Below, piece after piece: positions 46,826-55,832 of a stretch of 64,000 nt of DNA (position 1 is the stretch's first letter; every line of letters begins with the position of its first letter). Where the stretch lies: NCBI GenBank assembly GCA_965220825.1, contig OZ244839.1, forward strand, positions 1,612,001 through 1,676,000, written 5' to 3'. The stretch is from G965220825 sp965220825 (GTDB lineage: Bacteria; Pseudomonadota; Alphaproteobacteria; UBA828). The translations under genes and the position numbers were made by a program. Below the pieces are notes generated by a model. It was not told where the DNA came from, searched no databases, and saw nothing but the letters and a program-made list of their open reading frames with translations.

Positions 46826-47287
46826 TCAGGGCTTGAGGGCGATTACCGCTTCGATCTCGACCGGTATCTGAGACGGCAGCGAGCCCATGCCGACCGCCGA
46901 ACGGGCGCAGCGGGCCGACTCGCCGAAGACGTCGATCATCAAGCTGGAGAAGCCGTCGATCACCTTCGGATGGTGCTTGAAATCCGGCGCCGCGTTCACC
47001 ATGCCGAGGACCTTGACGAAACGCTCCACCCTGTCGAGGTCGCCGATCGCCACCTTGAGGCTCGAAAGAACGTTCAGCCCGCAAAGCCGTGCGGCCTGGA
47101 CCGCATCCTCGATGCTCATCTCGGTCGGCACCTTGCCGGTCAACTGGCCGCCGTCCGGAAGACGCGGTCCGTGCCCCGCGACAAAGACGAGATTGCCGGT
47201 GACGACCGCGCCCACATAGGCGCCCACCGGTTTGGGCGTTGGCGGCAAGGTGATGGCGAGCGCCGCCAACCGAGCTTCGATGGTCAT
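46826..47287 (-). CDS. RidA family protein (longer YjgF-like subgroup)
   Basis: A 153-residue RidA/YjgF homologue: LPPTPKPVGAYVGAVVTGNL, VFVAGHGPRLPDG, AARLCGLNVLSSLKVAIGDL and FSSLMIDVFGESARCARSAV. RidA proteins hydrolyse reactive enamine/imine intermediates. This subgroup (with AARLCxLNxL and R-x-S-x-G-x-x-x-LP) lacks the exact Arg105 context of archetypal RidA but keeps an Arg before SAVG. It is near, but on the opposite strand to, the aromatic amine catabolic operon that has a second RidA gene. Confidence 0.9.
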   Translation of the reverse strand: MTIEARLAALAITLPPTPKPVGAYVGAVVTGNLVFVAGHGPRLPDGGQLTGKVPTEMSIEDAVQAARLCGLNVLSSLKVAIGDLDRVERFVKVLGMVNAAPDFKHHPKVIDGFSSLMIDVFGESARCARSAVGMGSLPSQIPVEIEAVIALKP

Positions 47288-47389
47288 GTCGCCTCCTTCA
47301 ACCGACGGCCTGCCGAACCCGCCCGGCTCCCATCCGGCGTTTCCGCGACGGCTTGCGGGCGCGGTTGACCCACGCCACCAGGGAGAACG

Positions 47390-49096
47390 CTACTCCGAAT
47401 CCGGGGGTGGATTGGAAAGCCGGTCCAGAATGTCGGCGAGGCGGCCGGGGTCCGCACCCGGCATGCCGATCTCCTTGAGAAGCGCGTCGACGATCGGGGC
47501 CTGGGCCCGGTATCTCAGCGCACTGTCGGTCAGCTGCTCGGCATAGTTGCCGCCCCCGCCACCCTCGCCCCGGCCCGCCGAGGAGCCGGCACCGAGGCCG
47601 TCGACATGGACGATCTTGATCCCTTCGATGTTCTCGAGGGGCTTGACCGTCTCGCCGATGATCGCCTGCAGCCGTTCGATGATCGCCATCTTGACCTTGA
47701 GGTCGATCAGTTCGGGCGTCAGCGCGGCGTCGGCTTCATGCATCGCGCGCTGGGCCTTGGCCTCCACCGCGCTGCGCATATCGGCGGCATCGGCGCGCTG
47801 CTTCTCGGCATCGGCCTCGGCAAGGGCAAGGGCGCGTACCCGGCCCGCCTCGCTCTCGGTCTGGAGCTGGCTGGTCTCGGCCTGCTCCGCCGCCGCCTGG
47901 CGTCGCGCCTCCGCGGAGACCACGACACCGATGGCTTCGCGCTCCGCCTCCTGGCGGGCGGCGACCAGCTCGATCGCCTTCTGCCGCTCGGCCCGCTCCA
48001 CCTCGCGCACCGTGGTGACCGTCTCGCTCGCCCGTACCGCCTCCGCCCGTGCCGTCTCGGCCGCTGCCTGGGCGCTCGACTGATCCTTCGAGCGCTCGGC
48101 CACCGAGATATCGCGCCCGAAGCGGGCCAGCTCGATCGTGGCGTCCCGGGCGATCTCGCGCTCACGAACCTTCTGCTCGGAATCGAGACGCGCCTCGCTG
48201 ACGATGCGCTCGGACGTCACCTGAATCAGGTCGATCTGCTCCCGCGCATTGACCCGGGATTCTTCCATATGCTTGTCGCGCTCCGCCTCCTCGGCGGCGA
48301 TGGCGGACTTCTGCTGCGCCCGCTGGATCGCGATCTCTTTCTGCTGTTGAAGGCGCGCATGCTCTTCCTGCTTGGCGATCTCGAGCTTGAGGCGTTCGGC
48401 CTCGAGGTTCTTTTCCTGAATCGCGACCTCGGCGTCCTGCTCGATTTCGTTGCGCGCCCGGCGCCGCGCCTCGATCTCCGCGGTCAGCTTGGTCAGGCCC
48501 TCCGCGTCGAAGGCGTTGTTGGGGTTGAAATATTCGCGGCTCGCCTGATCGAGGCCCGTGAGCGAAATCGATTCGAGCTCCAGGCCGTTATGCACGATCT
48601 CCTCGGCGAGCGCGTCCCGGACCGCCTGGACGAAGGCGATGCGCTGCTCATGCAATTGCTGCATCTCGCGCTCGGCCGCCACCGCGCGCAACGCATCCAC
48701 GAACTTTCCTTCGAGCAGCGGCCGCAACTGGTCCCCATCGAGGGTCTTCGAGCCCAGCGTCTGTGCCGCGGCGGCGATCGCCTCGGCGTCGGGGCGGACG
48801 CGGACGAAGAACTCCGCCGTCACGTTGACCCGCATGCGATCACGGGTAATCAGCGCCTGTTCGTTCCCCCGCTCGATATCGAGCAGCATGGTCTTCATGT
48901 TGACGGGGGTGGTGTCGTGAAGGACCGGCAGAACGAACGCGCCGCTGCTCATGACGACCTTCTCGCCGCCAAGGCCCGTGCGCACGAACGACATCTCCTT
49001 CGATGCGCGTTCGTAGAGCCACCAGAACAAGAGCCACGCGATCCCGATGACGGCAAGGATCGCGACGATAATCAGGGCGATACCGCCGGCACCCAT
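47390..49096 (-). CDS. Flotillin-like SPFH-domain protein
   Basis: A 568-residue membrane scaffold. One N-terminal membrane helix (about residues 3-26, ALIIVAILAVIGIAWLLFWW), then the SPFH/band-7 domain (about 35-215, with FVRTGLGGEKVVMSSGAFVLP) and a very long Ala/Glu/Arg coiled coil with repeated EAER/AEA units (about 215-480), ending in a Gly-rich tail. The ATG at 49096 has GGAGGTG seven bases upstream and is preferred over one five codons earlier. YuaF/NfeD partners usual for flotillins are absent. Organises membrane microdomains; divergent from the catabolic operon. Confidence 0.92.
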   Translation of the reverse strand: MGAGGIALIIVAILAVIGIAWLLFWWLYERASKEMSFVRTGLGGEKVVMSSGAFVLPVLHDTTPVNMKTMLLDIERGNEQALITRDRMRVNVTAEFFVRVRPDAEAIAAAAQTLGSKTLDGDQLRPLLEGKFVDALRAVAAEREMQQLHEQRIAFVQAVRDALAEEIVHNGLELESISLTGLDQASREYFNPNNAFDAEGLTKLTAEIEARRRARNEIEQDAEVAIQEKNLEAERLKLEIAKQEEHARLQQQKEIAIQRAQQKSAIAAEEAERDKHMEESRVNAREQIDLIQVTSERIVSEARLDSEQKVREREIARDATIELARFGRDISVAERSKDQSSAQAAAETARAEAVRASETVTTVREVERAERQKAIELVAARQEAEREAIGVVVSAEARRQAAAEQAETSQLQTESEAGRVRALALAEADAEKQRADAADMRSAVEAKAQRAMHEADAALTPELIDLKVKMAIIERLQAIIGETVKPLENIEGIKIVHVDGLGAGSSAGRGEGGGGGNYAEQLTDSALRYRAQAPIVDALLKEIGMPGADPGRLADILDRLSNPPPDSE

Positions 49097-49263
49097 TGCT
49101 TCCACCTCCATTGTCGCAGCCGTGACATCCGCTTTCCGGCCGCCCGGTATTGCAGATACTATTACGGAACTCGTCGGGGCGTGCCAGCCTCAATATCCCG
49201 CCGGCAGGCCGGCGACATACGGGTTCCCGGGATAGCCGCGGGACCGAACGCGCAAGCGGAAGC

Positions 49264-50751
49264 ATGGCGACAAGAGCGCAAGAGGCCACTCCCGAGATGC
49301 GGGAGCTGAGCAACTATGTGGGCGGCCGGTTCGAGGCGACCGGCTCGTTGTTCGACGACGTGACGCCCGTGAACGGTACGGTCGTTGCGCACGTGCACGA
49401 GGCGGACGCAAGCCTCATCGACGCCGCGGTCCATGCCGCGCGCGGCGCCTTCGAACATGCGTGGCGCCCGATGCCGGTGGCGGCGCGTTGTGCCCTGCTC
49501 CGCAAGGTCGCCGACGGCATCGAGGGGCGCTTCGACGACTTCCTTGCGGCGGAAGTCGCCGATACCGGAAAGCCGGCGCAGATCGCGCGCCAGATCGATA
49601 TCCCGCGCGGGGCGGCCAACTTCAGACTGTTCGCCAATTTGATGGAGACGGCGGGAACCGACTGCTTCGAAATGGACACGCCCGATGGCCGCGGGGCTCT
49701 CAACTATGCCGTACGCGAGCCCCATGGCGTGGTTGGCGTCATCGCGCCCTGGAACCTGCCGTTGCTCCTGCTCACCTGGAAGGTCGCACCGGCGCTCGCA
49801 AGCGGGAACACCGTGATCGCCAAGCCTTCGGAAGAGACACCCGCGACGGCGACCCTTCTGGCCGAGGTAATGGACGAGGCAGGCATGCCCCCCGGCGTGT
49901 TCAATGTCGTTCACGGCTTCGGGCCGAATTCCGCCGGCGAATGGCTCTCCCGCCACGCCGGCATCGACGCGCTTACCTTCACCGGCGAAAGCGGGACCGG
50001 CGCCGCCATCATGAGAGCCGCCGCCGACATGGTGAAGCCGCTCTCCTTCGAGCTGGGCGGCAAGAACGCGGCCCTCATCTTCGCCGATGCGGATTTCGAA
50101 GCGGCGGTCGAAGGCACGACACGGTCGGTGTTCTCGAATTGCGGTCAGGTCTGCCTCTGCTCCGAGCGCGTCTATGTGGAGCGGCCCATTTTCGAGCGAT
50201 TCGTCGCCGCCCTGAAGGAGAAGGCCGAGGCGCTCGTTCCGGCCGACCCGTGGGACGACAGGTGCACGTTGGGGCCGCTCATCTCGGCCGAACATCGCAC
50301 CAAGGTTCTCGGCTATTACGATCTCGCCATGGCCGAGGGTGCGGAGCTCGTGACCGGCGGGGGCGTGCCGGGCTTCGGCGACGCACGGGACGCGGGCTCC
50401 TATGTGCAGCCCACCATCTGGACCGGCCTTGCCGATACGGCGCGCGCGGCGAGGGAGGAGATCTTCGGCCCGGTCTGCCACATTGCGCCGTTCGACAGCG
50501 AGGACGAGGCGGTCGCCCTCGCCAATGACAGCGACTACGGCCTGGCCACGGCGATCTGGACTCGCGACCTCTCCCGCGCCCATCGCCTCGCGCGGCGGAT
50601 CGAGGTCGGGATTTGCTGGGTCAATTGCTGGTTTCTTCGCGATCTCCGAACCCCGTTCGGCGGCGTGAAGCTCTCCGGGATCGGTCGGGAGGGCGGGCTC
50701 CATTCGCTCGACTTCTATGCCGAGCAGAAGAACGTCTGTGTCAAGCTCTAA
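49264..50751 (+). CDS. Aldehyde dehydrogenase, AmnC-like (2-aminomuconic/2-hydroxymuconic semialdehyde type)
   Basis: A 495-residue NAD-dependent dehydrogenase. Landmarks: GVVGVIAPWNLPLLLLTWKV (cofactor site), GKNAALIFADADFE preceded by the catalytic Glu in SFELGG, and the nucleophilic Cys in VFSNCGQVCLCSERVYVE. The NLPLLLLTWKVAPALA and CLCSERVYVERPIFERFV segments are typical of the hydroxymuconic/aminomuconic semialdehyde group. As first gene of the operon with AmnB/AmnA-like dioxygenase subunits and a RidA protein it should oxidise the ring-cleavage semialdehyde. Start at 49264. Confidence 0.9.
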   Translation: MATRAQEATPEMRELSNYVGGRFEATGSLFDDVTPVNGTVVAHVHEADASLIDAAVHAARGAFEHAWRPMPVAARCALLRKVADGIEGRFDDFLAAEVADTGKPAQIARQIDIPRGAANFRLFANLMETAGTDCFEMDTPDGRGALNYAVREPHGVVGVIAPWNLPLLLLTWKVAPALASGNTVIAKPSEETPATATLLAEVMDEAGMPPGVFNVVHGFGPNSAGEWLSRHAGIDALTFTGESGTGAAIMRAAADMVKPLSFELGGKNAALIFADADFEAAVEGTTRSVFSNCGQVCLCSERVYVERPIFERFVAALKEKAEALVPADPWDDRCTLGPLISAEHRTKVLGYYDLAMAEGAELVTGGGVPGFGDARDAGSYVQPTIWTGLADTARAAREEIFGPVCHIAPFDSEDEAVALANDSDYGLATAIWTRDLSRAHRLARRIEVGICWVNCWFLRDLRTPFGGVKLSGIGREGGLHSLDFYAEQKNVCVKL

Positions 50752-51142
50752 GCCCGTCGCCGTTACGGCCACGACCCTTCCGCAACCGCGGTTTCGCTAC
50801 AGCCCGTGCGTGAAGGCGGGACCGCACTATCGCTTCGCCGGCATGGTCGCGCTCGATTCCGAGACGGGCACCCTGGAATCGGGCGGGCCGGGCGCAGAAA
50901 CGGCGAAGATCCTGCAAAATCTCCTTGCCGCATTGCCGGAGCTCGGCCTTGCGCTCGACGACATGGTTTCGGCGACCATCTTCACCACGGCGTTCGACCG
51001 GTTCCCGGCGATCAACGAAGCCTGGGAGGCCGTGTTCTCCGAAGGCATACGCCCGCCGGCGCGAACCGCCGTCGGAGTCCACGCACTGCCGCTCGGCGCC
51101 ACGGTCGAGATCAGCTTCGAGTTCTACAAAAGCGCGGCCTGA
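50738..51142 (+). CDS. RidA family protein, candidate 2-aminomuconate deaminase
   Basis: A protein of about 134 residues (GTG at 50738; an ATG at 50717 in frame would add seven). Trimeric RidA fold: RFRYSPCVKAGPHYRFAGMV, GPGAETAKILQNLLAALPEL, DDMVSATIFTTAFDRFPAIN and the C-terminal PARTAVGVHALPLGATVEIS with the conserved Arg. It overlaps the end of the aldehyde dehydrogenase. The 2-aminomuconate deaminase AmnD of the 2-aminophenol pathway belongs to this superfamily, so a role as deaminase or imine scavenger after the dehydrogenase step is a reasonable inference. Confidence 0.85.
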   Translation: MSSSKPVAVTATTLPQPRFRYSPCVKAGPHYRFAGMVALDSETGTLESGGPGAETAKILQNLLAALPELGLALDDMVSATIFTTAFDRFPAINEAWEAVFSEGIRPPARTAVGVHALPLGATVEISFEFYKSAA

Positions 51143-51232
51143 GAGCGCTATGGCTTGCGACGCATGTGATGGCGTATTCTCGACTTGACCCTCCGAAGAC
51201 CCGGTCCTCGCGGCAACACGGGAGAGGCAATC

Positions 51233-52150
51233 GTGGCAAAGGGTGAAATACTCGCGGGCTACCTCGCCCCCCACCCACCGCACCTCGTCTATGGCGAAAA
51301 CCCGCCGCAGAACGAGCCAAAGTCGGAAGGTGGATGGGAGCCGCTCCGATGGGCGTATGAGCACGCGCGGGAAAGCCTCGACCGCTTGCAGCCGGACGTG
51401 CTGCTCGTGCATTCGCCGCACTGGATCACCCAGCTCGGCCATCACTTCCTTGGCGTCGAGAAGCTCTCCGGGAAGTCCGTCGACCCGATCTTTCCGAACC
51501 TGTTTCGCTACACGTTCTCACTCGATGTCGATGTCGAATTGGCCGAAGCATGCTGCGAGAAAGCACGGGCACGGGGCCTCGTCGGGAAGATGATGCGCAA
51601 CCCGAAGTTCCGGGTGGATTACGGCACCATCACCACCCTTCACATGATACGGCCGCAGTGGGACATCCCGGTGGTCGGACTCTCCGCCAACAACTCGCCC
51701 TACTACCTCACGACCGAGGAAGGCCTGGAGGAAATGGACCTGCTGGGCAAGGCGACGCGCGAGGCGATCGAGGAAACCGGCCGCCGCGCCGTGCTGCTGG
51801 CCTCGAACACGCTGAGCCACTTCCATTTTCAGGAGGAGCCCCCGCTGCCGGAAGACATGTCGCGCGAACATCCCTTCAGCCATGAAGGCTACCGCTGGGA
51901 CATGCGGATCATCGAGCTGCTGCGCGAGGGTCGGACCGACGAGGTGTTCGACATTCTGCCGCAGTTCATCGAAGAGGCCTTTGCGGAAGTGAAATCCGGC
52001 GCCTTCACCTGGATGTTCGCGGCGATGGGATACCCGAAACTGCCCGGCAAGCTGCATGGCTACGGCACGGTGATCGGCACCGGCAATGCGGTGATGGAAT
52101 GGAATCTCGCCGAGGCCGGCATGACGCGGGGTGAGGGAGCCGCCGCGTGA
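51233..52150 (+). CDS. Class III extradiol dioxygenase, AmnB-like catalytic subunit
   Basis: A 305-residue LigB-superfamily protein closely patterned on the large subunit of 2-aminophenol 1,6-dioxygenase. It keeps the Fe(II) ligands: the first His in YLAPHPPHLVYGENPP, the second in LLVHSPHWITQLGHHFLG, and a Glu in FAEVKSGAFTW. Other conserved blocks are DPIFPNLFRYTFSLDVDVEL, KMMRNPKFRVDYGTI and LLASNTLSHFHFQEEP. The GTG at 51233 is chosen because GGAGAGG lies upstream and the start VAKGEILAGYL fits the family. It should open the aromatic ring next to the amino/hydroxyl group; the partner subunit follows 31 bases on. Confidence 0.9.
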   Translation: MAKGEILAGYLAPHPPHLVYGENPPQNEPKSEGGWEPLRWAYEHARESLDRLQPDVLLVHSPHWITQLGHHFLGVEKLSGKSVDPIFPNLFRYTFSLDVDVELAEACCEKARARGLVGKMMRNPKFRVDYGTITTLHMIRPQWDIPVVGLSANNSPYYLTTEEGLEEMDLLGKATREAIEETGRRAVLLASNTLSHFHFQEEPPLPEDMSREHPFSHEGYRWDMRIIELLREGRTDEVFDILPQFIEEAFAEVKSGAFTWMFAAMGYPKLPGKLHGYGTVIGTGNAVMEWNLAEAGMTRGEGAAA

Positions 52151-52181
52151 GCGCGCCTCCCGCAGGACCGATCGGGCGGTC

Positions 52182-52994
52182 ATGACCCTCGCCGCCGCCT
52201 TCCTGGTACCGGGTTCCCCCCTGCCCCATCTGCGCAAGGACAATCCGCCCTGGCTCGGGCTCGCCGCCGGTTACGAGAAGGCTGCGCGGGCGCTCGCCGC
52301 GGCCCGCCCCGATGTCGTGTTGCTCTATTCCACCCAATGGATGGCGGTGCTGGACCAGCTCTGGCAGGAGCGGCCGAGGCTGCAGGGCTTGCATGTCGAC
52401 GAGAACTGGTACGCGTTCGGCGAGCTGCCCTTCGACCTGGCCGTCGATACCGAGCTCGCAAAGGCCTGTGTCGAGAATGCCAATGCGCTGGGGCTGCCCT
52501 CCAAGGGCGTGGACTACGACGCCTTCCCGGTCGACACCGGGACGATCGTCGCCAGCAAGGAACTCGATCCCGAAGGCACACGGCGCTTCGTGCTGGCGGC
52601 CAACAATCTCTACCACGACTTCGAGACCACCCGGCGCATCGCGACCATCGCCGGCGAGGCCGCAAGCGCGCAGGGCAAGCGCTTCGCCGTGGTCGGGGTC
52701 GGCGGGCTCTCGGGGACGATATTTCGGGAAGCGATCGACATCGCCCGCGACCGGATCGCGAGCGACGAGGACGATTCGTGGAACCGGCGCATGCTGGGCC
52801 TCCTGGAGAAGGGCGAGACGCAGGAGGTCGACCGACTGTGCGCGGAGTATGTGCAGGCGGCCAAGGTCGACATGGGTTTCAAGCATCTTGCATGGATCCA
52901 GGGTGCGACGGGCGGCCGCTATTACGGCGCGCGCATTCATGCTTATGGCCCGACCTATGGGGCGGGCGCGGCGGTGGTCGAGTTCAAGGTATAG
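52182..52994 (+). CDS. Class III extradiol dioxygenase, AmnA-like non-catalytic subunit
   Basis: A 270-residue LigB-superfamily paralogue. It has the fold markers FLVPGSPLPHLRKDNPPW, VLLYSTQWMAVLDQLW, GLHVDENWYAFGELPFDL and VGVGGLSGTIFREAID, but the positions of the iron-binding histidines are replaced (VPGSP for APHPPH and YSTQW for HSPHW). This is what is known of the alpha subunit of the alpha2-beta2 2-aminophenol dioxygenases, so it probably is a structural/regulatory partner of the preceding gene. A closely similar copy is fused into the permease at 56743. Confidence 0.88.
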   Translation: MTLAAAFLVPGSPLPHLRKDNPPWLGLAAGYEKAARALAAARPDVVLLYSTQWMAVLDQLWQERPRLQGLHVDENWYAFGELPFDLAVDTELAKACVENANALGLPSKGVDYDAFPVDTGTIVASKELDPEGTRRFVLAANNLYHDFETTRRIATIAGEAASAQGKRFAVVGVGGLSGTIFREAIDIARDRIASDEDDSWNRRMLGLLEKGETQEVDRLCAEYVQAAKVDMGFKHLAWIQGATGGRYYGARIHAYGPTYGAGAAVVEFKV

Positions 52995-53022
52995 AACCAC
53001 CGTTACGAATGGGGAGAAGACG

Positions 53023-54282
53023 ATGAGAAAAGTGCTCTTGCTCGCGGCGTTCGCAATGGTCGCCGCAACGTCGTTCTGGCAGGCTGCGCCCGCACAGGCG
53101 GCGGACGATTGCGTGGTCACGGTAGGCCGGGTCGTGCCGATCACCGGGCCCTTGCTGGACATGGGCCGCGAAACGCCCTGGCTGGACCACAACAAGGTCG
53201 ATCCGATCAACGCGGCCGGCGGTCTGCAGGTCGGCGACCGGCAATGCAAGATCGAATTCAAGATCTTCGATTCGAAGGGCACGATGGCAGGCTCCGGCGA
53301 AGCCGCGACACGGGCCATCCTTGACGAGAAGGTCGACGTGGTCTTCGCGCAAGGCACGCCCGACACGACCAACGCTCCCTCGGATCTTTGCGAGCGCTAC
53401 GAGGTGCCCTGCATCACGTCGAACACGCCGGTCGAGGCATGGTTGTTCGGCCCCGACGGCAAACCGAAGACGTACAACTATACCTACCACTTCTTCTTCG
53501 GCGTGCCCGATCTGGTGGCCAATCACGTCGGCATGATCAAGTCGCTGCCGGGCGGCTTCAACGGCAAGATCGGCTATCTCTACCCGAACGACCCCGACGG
53601 CGTCGTCTTCGCGAGCCTGTTCGACCCGACCTTCAAGGGCGAGGGCTGGGAGCCCATCGATCCGGGCCGCTTCGAGCAGGGCATTCCCGACTTCTCGGCG
53701 ATCATCAACAAGTTCAAGCGCGGGCGGGTCGAGGTCGTGACCGGCGTGCTGGCCCCGCCGGACCTGCAGAACTACCTGCAGCAGGCCGCACAGGCAGGCT
53801 TCAAGCCGCGCATGTACATCATCGACAAGGCCACCGGCTATCCGGAGGCGATGCGGGCGCTCGGCGAATTCGGTATCGACATCCTGAGCGTCAACTTCTG
53901 GTCGCCCGCCTATCCGGGCTCGTCGAAATATGGCGGCTACACGGGCCAAGGCCTGGTCGACGCCTATGAGAGCGCCAACCCGGACAAGTACTATTCGCCG
54001 CCTCTGGCCTATACGGACGCGTCCTACGACGTCCTGTTCGACGCCTTGCAGCGGGCGGGCACGACCGATCGTGCGGCGCTCCTCGCGGCGCTGGCCGAGA
54101 CCGACCTCGACACCGTCGTCGGTCGCGTCGCGTTCAACGAACAGCACTATTCGGTTCAGCCGCTCGGCGGGGCCCAATGGCGCATCGACGAACAGACCGA
54201 CCGCTGGGTGAAGGATAACGTCTACAACGCCGTTTACCCGGATGTGGAGAAGACGGCGGAGATGCGCCTCTACCAGCAGTAG
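53023..54282 (+). CDS. Branched-chain-type ABC transporter substrate-binding protein
   Basis: A 419-residue periplasmic binding protein (HAAT/LivK fold, here of the longer type used for aromatic and amide ligands). Residues 1-26 are a Sec signal ending AQA. The mature part starts CVVTVGRVVPITGPLLDMG and includes VDVVFAQGTPDTTNAPS and PCITSNTPVEAWLFGPDG. A GGGGAGAAG ribosome site precedes the ATG. It stands directly after the dioxygenase genes and before four importer genes, so it probably captures the aromatic amine or its precursor. Confidence 0.9.
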   Translation: MRKVLLLAAFAMVAATSFWQAAPAQAADDCVVTVGRVVPITGPLLDMGRETPWLDHNKVDPINAAGGLQVGDRQCKIEFKIFDSKGTMAGSGEAATRAILDEKVDVVFAQGTPDTTNAPSDLCERYEVPCITSNTPVEAWLFGPDGKPKTYNYTYHFFFGVPDLVANHVGMIKSLPGGFNGKIGYLYPNDPDGVVFASLFDPTFKGEGWEPIDPGRFEQGIPDFSAIINKFKRGRVEVVTGVLAPPDLQNYLQQAAQAGFKPRMYIIDKATGYPEAMRALGEFGIDILSVNFWSPAYPGSSKYGGYTGQGLVDAYESANPDKYYSPPLAYTDASYDVLFDALQRAGTTDRAALLAALAETDLDTVVGRVAFNEQHYSVQPLGGAQWRIDEQTDRWVKDNVYNAVYPDVEKTAEMRLYQQ

Positions 54283-54364
54283 CGCAGAGTGAGGGTGGCG
54301 GTGGACGCGCCGCCGCCCTCCCCTCGCCGGCGTTCTCGTCGGGGTCGCCGACCGGTCTGGCAGG

Positions 54365-55081
54365 ATGACCGAAATTCTCGCCGTTTCCGAACTCCGCAAG
54401 TCGTTCGGCGCGCTTCGGGTTGCCGACCGGATCTCCTTTGTCGTTCGGCAGGGCGAGATCCTCGGCATCATCGGACCCAACGGCGCGGGCAAGACGACTC
54501 TGTTCGGCCTTCTTGCCGGCAATATCCGCGCCGATTCGGGACGCATCGAATTCGACGGCGCGGACGTCACGCATTTACCCGCACACGACCGCGCCCGTGC
54601 CGGCCTCGCCCGGACCTATCAGGTGCCGCGCCCGTTCACGCACATGACCGTGTTCGACAATTTGCTGGTGGCCGCGCGCTTTGGCGGCAGCATGGACGAA
54701 GCCGAGGCGGCGGCCTGGGTCGAGCGCGTGATCGGCGCGACGGGACTACGGGCCGAGCGCAATACGCTGGCGGGCCGATTGCCGCTGCTGATGCGCAAAC
54801 GCCACGAGCTCGCGCGCGCACTCGCCACCCGACCGAAGCTCGTTCTGGTCGACGAAGTGGCGGCAGGTCTGACCGACGCCGAAGTGGGGCAGTTCATCAC
54901 GCTCGTTCAGGGCATCCGCGATTCGGGAATCACCGTGGTGTGGATCGAGCATGTGATGAAGACCATGCTGACGGCGACGGATCGCCTCATCGCACTGGAT
55001 GCCGGGCAGCTTCTGGTCTCAGGCCCGCCACAGGATGTGATCAACGCATCGGAAGTTCGCCGTGTCTATCTTGGCGCCTGA
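54365..55081 (+). CDS. Branched-chain-type ABC transporter ATP-binding protein (LivG-like)
   Basis: A 238-residue ATPase: Walker A GPNGAGKTTLFGLLAG (about residues 37-52), Q-loop TYQVPRPFTHMTVFDN and Walker B LVLVDEVAAGLTDAEV. The signature LSYGQQR is replaced by LPLLMRKRHELARAL, a variant typical of one branch of LivG-like proteins. It ends inside the start of the LivF-like gene (20-base overlap). It pairs with the next gene to energise the importer. Confidence 0.92.
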   Translation: MTEILAVSELRKSFGALRVADRISFVVRQGEILGIIGPNGAGKTTLFGLLAGNIRADSGRIEFDGADVTHLPAHDRARAGLARTYQVPRPFTHMTVFDNLLVAARFGGSMDEAEAAAWVERVIGATGLRAERNTLAGRLPLLMRKRHELARALATRPKLVLVDEVAAGLTDAEVGQFITLVQGIRDSGITVVWIEHVMKTMLTATDRLIALDAGQLLVSGPPQDVINASEVRRVYLGA

Positions 55082-55832
55082 AGATGACGGACCGATCCTG
55101 AGGGTCGCGGGCCTTTCCGCCTACTATGGCGAGCTTCGCGCGCTCAGCAGCATCGGTTTCGAAATCGAACGCGGCGAGATTCTCTCGATAATCGGCGCCA
55201 ACGGCGCAGGAAAGACCACTCTTCTCAAGTCCCTGGTGGGCTTGATGAACCGCGGCCGCATGGCCCGTATCGAAGGGCGGATCGAGTTCCAGGGCCGCGC
55301 CATCGAGCACTTGGCAACCGAAGACATCGTCAATGCCGGCATCGCACTCGTACCCGAAGGCCGCCGCCTGTTCTCCCGGCTTTCGGTGCAGGAAAACCTC
55401 ATGGCCGGGGCCTATCTGCCCCGCTGCCGGAGCACGCTGAAGGAGCGCCTCGACGAAATCTACGATCTGTTTCCCGTGCTCGCTGAGCGGCGTCGCCAGA
55501 TCGTCTCGCAAATGTCCGGCGGCGAACAGCAGATGGTCGCCATCGGGCGGGCGCTGATGTCGTCGCCGACACTGATCCTGTTCGACGAGTTGTCGCTCGG
55601 CCTCGCGCCGTTCGTCGTCGACGACATCTACCGCAAAGTCGGCCGGATTCACGAGCTTGGCGTCACCGCGATCGTGATCGAGCAGGACATGAAGCGCGCC
55701 CTGCAGGTCGCCTCGCACCTGTTCGTCATGCTCGAAGGCCATGTCGTGCTGGAGGGCAAGCCCGAGAACGTCAGCGAAGAGCAGGTCAGTGCCGCCTATT
55801 TCGGCACCGGAATCGAAGGCCTCGGCCGATGA
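55062..55832 (+). CDS. Branched-chain-type ABC transporter ATP-binding protein (LivF-like)
   Basis: A 256-residue ATPase starting at GTG 55062. Walker A GANGAGKTTLLKSLVG, LivF-type VPEGRRLFSRLSVQENLMAGAY, signature MSGGEQQMVAIGRALM and Walker B LILFDELSLGLAPFVVDDIY. Its end overlaps the LivH-like ATG by four bases. A weaker GGAAG ribosome site precedes the GTG. Confidence 0.92.
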   Translation: MSILAPEDDGPILRVAGLSAYYGELRALSSIGFEIERGEILSIIGANGAGKTTLLKSLVGLMNRGRMARIEGRIEFQGRAIEHLATEDIVNAGIALVPEGRRLFSRLSVQENLMAGAYLPRCRSTLKERLDEIYDLFPVLAERRRQIVSQMSGGEQQMVAIGRALMSSPTLILFDELSLGLAPFVVDDIYRKVGRIHELGVTAIVIEQDMKRALQVASHLFVMLEGHVVLEGKPENVSEEQVSAAYFGTGIEGLGR